DNA of 64,000 nt. Origin: CAYXDO01 sp964463485 (lineage in GTDB: Bacteria > Myxococcota > Kuafuiibacteriia > Kuafuiibacteriales > Kuafuiibacteriaceae). The stretch spans positions 15,074-79,073 of the forward strand of contig CAYXDO010000031.1 in the NCBI GenBank assembly GCA_964463485.1, given 5' to 3'. A program made the translations under genes and the position numbers. Shown here piece after piece: positions 1-6,735 of the stretch; the stretch's first letter is position 1, and each line of letters begins with the position of its first letter. The notes under the pieces are model-generated. The model worked only from the letters and a program-made list of their open reading frames with translations. It was not told where the DNA came from and searched no databases.

Positions 1-685
1 GACACACCGGGGCCCGGAGCTGCTCGACCGCTTCCTCGGCGATCTCCTCGGCCTTCTCCATCAAGGGAAGGCGCGTAACGAGCTCGTAACCTCGGCCCGC
101 CACCGTTCCGCCGTGGGATGCGGGAAAGGATCGAATCTGAAAATCGTGGCCATCCGACGCGCCCGCCTCGTACCCGATGCTGGTCCAAGTGAGATCTTGA
201 TCGATCTCTGCGCCCTCCGAGGAGACGTACAGCTTCTTGGTTCGACTCGCTCCGAAGCGCCCGCGCGCGAGCTTGATCAGAGGGTTCCGTTTCATGCGGG
301 CGTTGATCTGCTGGAGGAGCCCGACCTTCTCCTCGAGCGGCACACCGAGCGGGTCCCGCTCCATGGGAGTGCGATACAGCGCGCTTCGAGGCTCCTCGGG
401 CGCCAGCGCGACCGGCCGCAGTTGCAGCACACTGGCCGCGCGCCCTACCTCCACCGCGCGCTTGGCCAACACGACGGCCTCGTGCCGAGTCGGCTGGCTC
501 AGGGACGCGAATCCCCAAGCGCCGTTCATCAGCACCCGAAGCCCCAATCCTCGCTCCGACCGCAGGTTCGCCACGAGCAAGCGCATGTCATCGACGACTA
601 CGTCTTCGCGCTGCGTTACCTCGTAGCGTGCGTCCGCGAAGGTAGCGCCGAGACGAATCGCCTCGGCCACCGCGGTGTGGACCAT
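1..685 (-). CDS. TldD/PmbA-family protease, N-terminal part (cut by window edge)
   Basis: The first 228 codons of a TldD/PmbA-type protein lie here on the minus strand; the C-terminal half is beyond the left edge. The N-terminal region reads like TldD: an opening helix with ATFADARYEV, then GLGLRVLMNGAWGFAS and a helix with HEAVVLAKRAVEVGRAAS. Family members form a heterodimeric zinc protease (TldD/TldE) that degrades unfolded peptides and matures some RiPPs or gyrase-inhibitor precursors. The zinc-binding C-terminal domain is not visible, so catalytic competence cannot be judged. The ATG at 685 is the first plausible start; the frame stays open a little upstream. Family assignment is firm, TldD versus PmbA/TldE less so. 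Confidence 0.8.
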   Translation of the reverse strand, partial: MVHTAVAEAIRLGATFADARYEVTQREDVVVDDMRLLVANLRSERGLGLRVLMNGAWGFASLSQPTRHEAVVLAKRAVEVGRAASVLQLRPVALAPEEPRSALYRTPMERDPLGVPLEEKVGLLQQINARMKRNPLIKLARGRFGASRTKKLYVSSEGAEIDQDLTWTSIGYEAGASDGHDFQIRSFPASHGGTVAGRGYELVTRLPLMEKAEEIAEEAVEQLRAPVC

Positions 686-770
686 CTCGAGAGCCAGTAG
701 TTGACCGAACAAAACAACCTCGTCCGCCCGAGCACGAACGGCTCGCAGGCGTCGGCCTTATCGCCCCGAG

Positions 771-1640
771 TCACGCCGAGGGCAAGCTCGTCGGCTCGAT
801 TCGACGTTCACGAAGGCAGACCAGGAGCGCGAGCCCCAGAATCCAAAACAGAGACGCACCTCCAACCCCCGTCGCGCCACAGCCAAAGGGCTCCGTCCGC
901 ACGTACGGATCCTCCTGCTCGGGGAGCGACGCACACGTGCGCGCGGCCCCTCCAATCGGATAGATGAAGCAGATCGCCTCGACGTCATCGCGTTCCAACG
1001 TTCGAAACGACGCGTCACAAGGCTCCACGACAGCCGTCATCGTCGGATCGGTGTCCTCTCCCAAAACCAGCGAGGCCTGCGTGTGGGCCAGGCCGATGAA
1101 GTGACCGACCTCGTGAGTGAGCACTGCGCCGAGATCATAGAGCTCCCCGTCGCACGCTTCGACCGACGCCGAGAAGTCGTACGCCGAGTCGTTCACCTCG
1201 ATGCGCGCACGCTGAATCAGACCGTCTTTCGAGCGATGGGCCACGGTCGTGAGTGCCACGGCCTCTGGACCGTGAGGCCAGAAGTCACGCAAGAACAGCA
1301 CCCGGTTGTCGTCTTCGCCACCGGTCCCGTCGATGACTGGCAACATCTCGAAGCGCAAATCGGAGCACTCGGCCGTCGACCATGCATCGAAGGATCCACG
1401 AATCACCTCGGTCGCCGCGACTGAGTCCATGCCGCTCGGGCCGGGCGCGACCATGGCCCACGCCACTGAACGACCTTCCCAGTGAATGGATACCAACGGA
1501 TTGGAGTCGCTGAGGGTGCAGTTGAACGCCAAAGCTGGGCGCACGAGCCCCATGACCCAGAGCGTGCAGACCACTAGCCGGCTCAATTGCACCTTTCGAA
1601 GACAACCTCGAAGGCCCGGCCCGCGCAAGCGGTCGAACAC
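771..1640 (-). CDS. secreted matrixin-like zinc metalloprotease with MYXO-CTERM-like tail
   Basis: A 289-residue protein with a signal peptide (hydrophobic VVCTLWVMGLVRPALA) and the metzincin zinc motif HEVGHFIGLAH, placing it in the matrixin-like (M10/M57-type) peptidases. The motif sits in LGAVLTHEVGHFIGLAH, followed by DPTMTAVV and a CFIYP segment as in matrixin Met-turn regions. The C-terminus has Gly/Cys (FGCGATGVGG), one hydrophobic helix (LFWILGLALLVCL) and a basic end (RERR). That is the layout of MYXO-CTERM sorting tails, so surface display or processing is likely. The start at 1640 is GTG; a GTG at 1592 would give a tighter signal peptide and is a real alternative. It probably digests extracellular protein, fitting a predatory lifestyle, but no substrate can be read. 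Confidence 0.85.
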   Translation of the reverse strand: MFDRLRGPGLRGCLRKVQLSRLVVCTLWVMGLVRPALAFNCTLSDSNPLVSIHWEGRSVAWAMVAPGPSGMDSVAATEVIRGSFDAWSTAECSDLRFEMLPVIDGTGGEDDNRVLFLRDFWPHGPEAVALTTVAHRSKDGLIQRARIEVNDSAYDFSASVEACDGELYDLGAVLTHEVGHFIGLAHTQASLVLGEDTDPTMTAVVEPCDASFRTLERDDVEAICFIYPIGGAARTCASLPEQEDPYVRTEPFGCGATGVGGASLFWILGLALLVCLRERRIEPTSLPSA

Positions 1641-1766
1641 CCGACCCCGCTCGTCACCGCAGAAGTAAGTCAGAACTCATGTCGCGACGAGCGCAAACTT
1701 GGCGCTCCGACCCAGCCTCCTCGGCGCGCCGAACGAACTGGCACGAAAGCTGCTGCGCACTCAGTC

Positions 1767-2423
1767 ATGCTCGACGTCGCGAAACCAGTCGGTGAATTGG
1801 TGCTCGAGAGCCCTCAGTGCGCTGACGTGCTGGCAAAGTACCATATCGATTACTGCTGCCGAGGCCACCTGACGCTCGCCGAGGCCTGCGAGAAAATAGG
1901 GCTCGATCCGCAGACGATCGCGACCGAGCTCCAAGCTGCCATCGATCGCGTCGAACCCAGACCCGTCGACCCCCGAAACCTCACCACTCCAGACCTTCTG
2001 CACTACATCCAAGTGACGTATCATGACACCCTTCGGGACGCGCTGCCGCGACTCATGAAGGAGTCTCGAGAGCTCGCAAAGCTTCAGAAGGGCGGCGATC
2101 CGCGCTTCGATCAGCTGGACCAGACTATCCAAGCGCTCGGAGACCTCCTCCTCCCGCACCTCGGTCGAGAAGAACACGAGCTCTTCCCGCTCGCGGCCGC
2201 CGGCAACCTCACCCCGCAGCTGCGTCGAGAGCTCGCTGCGATGCGCCGGGAGCACGAGGACGTCGGCCGAGTGCTGCGACACCTCACCCGCGTGCGACTT
2301 GCGCTCGGACCCGCACCGCTGTCGTCCCTGTTCGGTCGCCTCGAACAGCTCGAGAGCGACCTCCGCCGACACCTTCACCTCGAGATCCACGCCCTGGCCC
2401 CTCGATTCGTGACTCAGGCGTGA
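1767..2423 (+). CDS. ric: iron-sulfur cluster repair di-iron protein (Ric/ScdA/YtfE)
   Basis: A 218-residue protein with the two-part layout of Ric/YtfE/ScdA. The N-terminal ScdA_N (DUF542) domain carries the Cys-Cys pair in IDYCCRG (residues 30-31). The hemerythrin-like four-helix domain has spaced ligands: TYHDTL, PHLGREEHELFP, RREHEDVG and HLHLEIH. These proteins hold a di-iron centre and repair Fe-S clusters damaged by nitric oxide or oxidants. The frame stays open upstream to 1587, but the ATG at 1767 gives the family N-terminus (LDVAKPVGELV), so it was chosen. It diverges from the matrixin gene across about 125 bp that must hold both promoters. The suf Fe-S assembly operon lies 18 kb away. 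Confidence 0.92.
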   Translation: MLDVAKPVGELVLESPQCADVLAKYHIDYCCRGHLTLAEACEKIGLDPQTIATELQAAIDRVEPRPVDPRNLTTPDLLHYIQVTYHDTLRDALPRLMKESRELAKLQKGGDPRFDQLDQTIQALGDLLLPHLGREEHELFPLAAAGNLTPQLRRELAAMRREHEDVGRVLRHLTRVRLALGPAPLSSLFGRLEQLESDLRRHLHLEIHALAPRFVTQA

Positions 2424-2545
2424 GAGCCTAGGCCAAACACGTAAGCCCGATGATCCGGCGGGTGCTCACGAGCAGCGCCGCCGTCTCCCCGAATTCTCGT
2501 CTTCGGCCGAGAAATCAGTACCCGATCCCACCTTTCTCGTGTTTG

Positions 2546-4411
2546 ATGGGCGCGCTCATGGAAGCGCGACCCTCCAACTTCGCAAATCGAAGCAAAAACC
2601 AACGCCTGATTCAGTGGGTTGATGAGATGGCTCAGCTCACCAAACCGTCGAGCATCTACTGGTGTGATGGCTCGGAGGCTGAATATGACCGCATCTGCGC
2701 CGAGCTCACCGCGTCGGGCGCATTCATCAAGCTGAACCCCGGCAAGCGCCCGAACAGCTACCTCGCTCGGAGCGACCCGCGCGACGTCGCCCGTGTAGAA
2801 GATCGAACGTTCATCTGCTCGGTCAACAAGAACGACGCCGGCGCGTCGAACAACTGGGTCGACCCCCGCGAGATGCGCGGCACGCTCAACCGCCTCTATG
2901 ACGGGTGTATGCGCGGCCGAACGATGTACGTGATCCCTTTTTCGATGGGGCCCCTCGGATCGAAGATCGCGCACCTGGGTGTGCAGATCTCGGACTCCGC
3001 GTACGTGGTCGCGAACATGAGAATCATGACGCGGATGGGCCAAGGCGCGCTCGACGTCCTGGGTGAGTTTGGTGCGTTCGTACCCGCCATGCACTCGGTC
3101 GGTCGACCCCTGGCCCCCGGCGACAAGGACGTCGCGTGGCCCTGCAACCCCGAGAACGTTTACATCGTGCACTTCCCCGAGGAGCGTTCCATCTGGTCGT
3201 ACGGCTCGGGCTACGGCGGCAACGCGCTCCTCGGAAAGAAGTGCTTTGCCCTTCGAATCGCCAGTGTCATGGGGCGCGACGAGGGATGGCTCGCGGAGCA
3301 CATGCTGATCCTCGGCGCGAAGTCTCCCGAAGGTGAGAAGACGTACATCGGCGCGGCGTTCCCGAGCGCCTGCGGCAAGACCAACTTCGCCATGATGGTG
3401 CCGCCAAATGGCTTCGAAGGCTGGGAGATCTCGACGGTCGGAGACGACATCGCCTGGATCAAGCCGGGCAAAGACGGTCGCCTGTACGCGATCAACCCGG
3501 AGGCCGGCTTCTTCGGCGTCGCTCCCGGGACCTCGATGAAGACCAACCCGAACGCGATGAAGACGCTTGGTGGCAATTGCATCTTCACGAATGTCGCACT
3601 CACGGACGACGGCGACGTCTGGTGGGAGGGCATGACCGAGGAGCCGCCCAAGCACCTCATCGACTGGCAGGGTCGAGACTGGACGCCAGACTCCAAGACG
3701 ACCGCAGCTCACCCGAACTCTCGCTTCACCGCCCCAGCTAGGCAGTGTCCGTCGATCGACCCGGCCTGGGAAGATCCGGCCGGCGTCCCCATCGCAGCGT
3801 TCATCTTCGGCGGGCGCATGTCGAAGAACATGCCGCTCGTGTACCAGGCCTTCAACTGGGCGCACGGCGTGTACACGGCCGCCACCATGGGTTCCGAAAA
3901 GACCGCCGCCGCTGCCGGCCAGGCCGACGTCCGCCGCGATCCGATGGCCATGCTCCCCTTCTGCGGCTACAACATGGCCGACTACTTCACTCACTGGCTG
4001 AGTATGGGTCGCACGATCCCGAACCCACCTCGCATCTTCCGAGTGAATTGGTTCCGCCGAGACGCCAACGGCAAATTCATGTGGCCCGGTTTCGGGGAGA
4101 ACATGCGGGTCCTCGCTTGGATCCTCGACCGAGTCCACGGTAGAGGCTTCGCCGTGGAGAGCCCCTTCGGTTGGATGCCCCGCCACGACGATCTCGTCTG
4201 GAAAGGCCTCGACTACCCCGCCGAGCGATTCTACGAACTGATGAGAATCGACCGCGAGACCGGTACCGCCGAAGCCAACGACCACCAGGAGCTCTTCGAT
4301 AAGTTCTTCGACCGCCTGCCGAAGGAATTCATTTACGAGCGCGAGATGCTCAAGTCACGACTCTGGCGATCGCCCAAGGTCTGGGAGCTCGCGCGCGGCG
4401 AGCTGTTCTAG
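2546..4411 (+). CDS. pckG: phosphoenolpyruvate carboxykinase (GTP)
   Basis: Converts oxaloacetate plus GTP to phosphoenolpyruvate, CO2 and GDP, the entry step of gluconeogenesis in the cytosol. The GTP-type signature FPSACGKTN is at residues 272-280, with the reactive cysteine C276 inside the P-loop. Other family blocks are present: GGRMSKNMPLVYQAFNWAHGVY, GYNMADYFTHWL and FRVNWFRRD. The length of 621 residues is normal for GTP-PEPCK. The frame is open back to 2450, but the extra residues look unlike the family; ATG 2546 or 2558 is the likely start and neither has a strong Shine-Dalgarno. An amino-acid-eating predator would be expected to need this enzyme. Assignment is secure. Confidence 0.95.
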   Translation: MGALMEARPSNFANRSKNQRLIQWVDEMAQLTKPSSIYWCDGSEAEYDRICAELTASGAFIKLNPGKRPNSYLARSDPRDVARVEDRTFICSVNKNDAGASNNWVDPREMRGTLNRLYDGCMRGRTMYVIPFSMGPLGSKIAHLGVQISDSAYVVANMRIMTRMGQGALDVLGEFGAFVPAMHSVGRPLAPGDKDVAWPCNPENVYIVHFPEERSIWSYGSGYGGNALLGKKCFALRIASVMGRDEGWLAEHMLILGAKSPEGEKTYIGAAFPSACGKTNFAMMVPPNGFEGWEISTVGDDIAWIKPGKDGRLYAINPEAGFFGVAPGTSMKTNPNAMKTLGGNCIFTNVALTDDGDVWWEGMTEEPPKHLIDWQGRDWTPDSKTTAAHPNSRFTAPARQCPSIDPAWEDPAGVPIAAFIFGGRMSKNMPLVYQAFNWAHGVYTAATMGSEKTAAAAGQADVRRDPMAMLPFCGYNMADYFTHWLSMGRTIPNPPRIFRVNWFRRDANGKFMWPGFGENMRVLAWILDRVHGRGFAVESPFGWMPRHDDLVWKGLDYPAERFYELMRIDRETGTAEANDHQELFDKFFDRLPKEFIYEREMLKSRLWRSPKVWELARGELF

Positions 4412-4437
4412 CTCTAGCCTAGCCTAATCCTGCCTCC

Positions 4438-4788
4438 ATGATCGCAAAGGCCAGCGTCGCATTGAATGAGCTTTCCGCGAAGCCCGAAGCCCAAGAAATC
4501 GCGAAACGGCGCGAGCTCGCGCTCTGGACCTATCAGTACGAGATGAACGCGGCGCGGGAGGAAGGCAAGGCGGAAGGAGAGAAGGAAGGAAAGAAGGAAG
4601 GAAAGAAGGAAGGAAAGAAGGAAGGAAAGGCAGAGGTACTCCTCAATCTTCTGCTCGCAAAGGGCATCTCGCCTTCCCCCGGAGATGAAGAGCGCATTCG
4701 AACCGCATCCGGAGACGAGCTCGATGCGTGGATCCTGCGCGTCCTCGACGCCCGCACGATCGAAGAAGTCTTAGGTCAAGCTCGATGA
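4438..4788 (+). CDS. C-terminal fragment of an Rpn/PD-(D/E)XK transposase-like family protein
   Basis: A 116-residue reading frame with a helix (IAKRRELALWTYQYEMNAAREEGKAEG), a charged run of EGKK repeats (three identical 12-bp units, 4585-4620) and a C-terminal helical tail (LLNLLLAKGI ... ILRVLDARTIEEVLG). This is how the C-terminal part of Rpn/'putative transposase' PD-(D/E)XK proteins looks, but the nuclease domain is absent. Stop codons lie between pckG and this ATG, so it is a stand-alone remnant or a short independent product. In E. coli rpnA a separate short C-terminal product is made from inside the gene, so a functional small protein is not excluded. It starts 26 bp after pckG. Confidence 0.6.
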   Translation: MIAKASVALNELSAKPEAQEIAKRRELALWTYQYEMNAAREEGKAEGEKEGKKEGKKEGKKEGKAEVLLNLLLAKGISPSPGDEERIRTASGDELDAWILRVLDARTIEEVLGQAR

Positions 4789-4799
4789 GCAGGCCGCGG

Positions 4800-5720
4800 T
4801 CACTCGATGTCCACGTTCGGCACCCTGAAGGCCGATCGATCCTCGAGGAACCAACTCACCAAGCACTCAGCCACGACCTCGGGCCGATCATGGTGGACGT
4901 TATGCCCGACACCGGCGATTCGTCCAACGCGCACGTTCCTGAGCGCGGCGTGTCTCTCGGCCAAATCAGGTAGGACGAACTGACTGTCGGCGCCTGCGAG
5001 CGACAGCACCGGCGCGGTGATTCGACGGAGGTACGACGTGAACTCGTCCGCCCTAAAAGGCCGCGACGACGGAGCTCGGTGGAGCGGATCGTATCTCCAG
5101 ACTCTGCCACCGTCGACCTCCTCGGTCGCGTCCTCGGCGAGTTGCATCGCGGTTCCCAGCGAAAGCCTCGGGTTGAGTCCGCGCATTCGCTCGGCGGCGT
5201 CCGCCACGTCCTTCATGGGCCTGCGCCCGCGCCGCCGGACCTCGATGCTCCCGTCGGCCCACTCTCGACCCAAGGACATGACATAACGGAGCAACCTGTC
5301 GGGCGCGGTCTCCGCGTCCTCCGCGGGCGGCCCAACGCCCTCCAGCAGGACCATGGCCTCGACTCGGTCCTCGAGCAGCGCCGCCAACCCGCAGGCCGCC
5401 GACCCACCCATCGAGTGCCCGAGCAGCCGAAGTCGGTCGAGCTTCATCCCGTCGATCACCGCGAATAGGTCGGCGTAGTAATCGTAAAAATGATAGGCGC
5501 CTCCTGCGCCCACCCATCCCGAATGGCCGTGCCCCCGAAAGTCCGGCGCGACGATTTTGAGTCGCCCGTGCAAAGCCGCTGAGATTCCCCGGAACGACAA
5601 GCCATGGTCCATGAATCCATGAAGCGCAAGGACGGGCGGCGCCGATGGGTCACCTAGCTCATGCACCGCGATCCGAAGGCCGCGAACGTCGAAGAACTTC
5701 GTTTCGAGGGGAATACTCAT
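4800..5720 (-). CDS. alpha/beta-hydrolase family protein
   Basis: A 306-residue alpha/beta-hydrolase. The oxyanion strand LALHGFMDHG, the DFRGHGHS loop, the nucleophile elbow GHSMGG, an acid region near LSLAGADSQFV and a late histidine in AGVGHNVHHDRP together give the Ser-Asp-His triad. The substrate is unknown. ATG 5720 overlaps the stop of the enoyl-CoA hydratase upstream (ATGA), so the two are translationally coupled; an ester or thioester of an acyl or branched-chain intermediate is a fair guess. The frame runs further upstream inside the hydratase gene in another frame, which is a shadow. It ends 11 bp from the convergent Rpn-like fragment. Confidence 0.88.
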   Translation of the reverse strand: MSIPLETKFFDVRGLRIAVHELGDPSAPPVLALHGFMDHGLSFRGISAALHGRLKIVAPDFRGHGHSGWVGAGGAYHFYDYYADLFAVIDGMKLDRLRLLGHSMGGSAACGLAALLEDRVEAMVLLEGVGPPAEDAETAPDRLLRYVMSLGREWADGSIEVRRRGRRPMKDVADAAERMRGLNPRLSLGTAMQLAEDATEEVDGGRVWRYDPLHRAPSSRPFRADEFTSYLRRITAPVLSLAGADSQFVLPDLAERHAALRNVRVGRIAGVGHNVHHDRPEVVAECLVSWFLEDRSAFRVPNVDIE

Positions 5721-6496
5721 TTGCCCTTCCACACGGGATCGCGCTTCTCGAAGAACGCCGAGATTCCTTCCACAGCGTCCTCCATGCTCGAATTCACCGT
5801 GAGTAGTCCCTGCAGGTAAGCAAACGCTCCGCCGAGCGGCATGCCCGCCTGATTGTTCAGCGCTCTGCGCCCGAGGCCGAGCACCGCCGGTGAGTGTCGC
5901 GTGATCTTCGTAACCCAGGTCTCGACCACCGCGTCGAACTCGGCCGCGGGCACGGTGCGGTTCACGACGTTCCAAGTCGCGGCATCCTCGGAGCTGAATA
6001 GCTCCCCGATCAGCATGATCTCCATGGCTCGCCGGCGCGGAACGCTTCTCAGAATCAACGCGGAGATCATGTAAGGGAACAAGCCCCGTGCGATCTCGGG
6101 CGTACCCATCTGCACGCCGGATTTGGCGACGGCCAGGTCACAAGCCATCATCAGCCCGAAGCCGCCAGCGATGGCGTGTCCGTTGACGGCAGCAAGGATC
6201 GGCTTCTGGAGCGACTCCATGCGTAAGAACAACCTGGGGAAGAGCGACTGCGCCTCGAAGCGCGAGTATAGGGAGCCATCACCGGCCATCCCTCCCAGGT
6301 CGGCGCCGGCGCAAAACGCCTTATCCCCTGCGCCGGTCAAGACGACACAGGCGACGTCGCCATCGGAGTCGGCCGCGGCCATGGCCGCCTCCAACTCAGC
6401 CAGCATCACGGGTGTCAGAGAGTTCCGCTTGTCGGGTCGGTTGAGCGTGATTCGACAGGCGTGGGCCTTCTTCTCGACCAGGAGTGTTTCGTACAC
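5717..6496 (-). CDS. enoyl-CoA hydratase/isomerase family protein
   Basis: A 259-residue crotonase-fold protein with the expected blocks: ITLNRPDKRNSL, FCAGADLGGM (oxyanion hole), AAVNGHAIAGGFGLMMACDLAVA and TPEIARGLFP, which supplies a catalytic-type glutamate. It probably hydrates or isomerises an acyl-CoA, as in beta-oxidation or branched-chain amino-acid breakdown. The start is the GTG at 6496, giving a normal family N-terminus (YETLLVEKKAHACRITL). The open frame continues upstream only through the 33-bp repeat array and the N-gap, which are unlikely to be coding. It is coupled to the downstream hydrolase by a 4-bp overlap. Confidence 0.9.
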   Translation of the reverse strand: MYETLLVEKKAHACRITLNRPDKRNSLTPVMLAELEAAMAAADSDGDVACVVLTGAGDKAFCAGADLGGMAGDGSLYSRFEAQSLFPRLFLRMESLQKPILAAVNGHAIAGGFGLMMACDLAVAKSGVQMGTPEIARGLFPYMISALILRSVPRRRAMEIMLIGELFSSEDAATWNVVNRTVPAAEFDAVVETWVTKITRHSPAVLGLGRRALNNQAGMPLGGAFAYLQGLLTVNSSMEDAVEGISAFFEKRDPVWKGK

Positions 6497-6527
6497 GCTC
6501 GGGCCGTACGGCTTCTTGGCCCGGAGG

Positions 6528-6735
6528 TCAACCGCGGCGAGCGCAGCNNNNNNNNNNNNNNNNNNNNNNNNNNNNNNNNNNNNNNNNNNNNNNNNNNNNN
6601 NNNNNNNNNNNNNNNNNNNNNNNNNNNNNNNNNNNNNNNNNNNNNNNGAGCCTGCGCCGATCAACCGCGGCGAGCGCAGCGAGCCTGCGCCGATCAACCG
6701 CGGCGAGCGCAGCGAGCCTGCGCCGATCAACCGCG
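6528..6735. repeat. 33-bp tandem repeat array interrupted by an assembly gap
   Basis: Units beginning GAGCCTGCGCCGATCAACCG and ending CGGCGAGCGCAGC recur at 6648, 6681 and 6714 (the last truncated). The end of another unit is at 6528-6547, just left of the gap. The array separates lptD from the enoyl-CoA hydratase gene, and its last copy supplies the lptD stop codon (6727-6729). True copy number is unknown because the gap replaces the middle. Confidence 0.9.
6548..6647. other. assembly gap (100 N)
   Basis: Exactly 100 consecutive N, the usual placeholder for a scaffold gap of unknown length. It falls within a tandem repeat, so the assembler most likely failed on the repeat and the real length may be very different. 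Confidence 0.99.

Noticed and set aside
1739..1754. Sequence TGGCACGAAAGCTGCT upstream of ric resembles a sigma-54 promoter (-24/-12).
   Set aside because: The predicted transcription start would fall only about 2 bp before the ATG at 1767, leaving no leader. The -12 element also has one mismatch. Likely chance in GC-rich DNA.
2414..4285. A 623-codon open frame on the minus strand.
   Set aside because: Lies opposite pckG, which has clear family motifs. The minus-strand translation is His/Arg/Val-rich with no domain.
6548..6647. Continuous open frames that span the N-gap (for example an N-terminal extension of the enoyl-CoA hydratase).
   Set aside because: The reading frame across N is meaningless, and the flanks are tandem repeat; the GTG at 6496 gives a normal family start.
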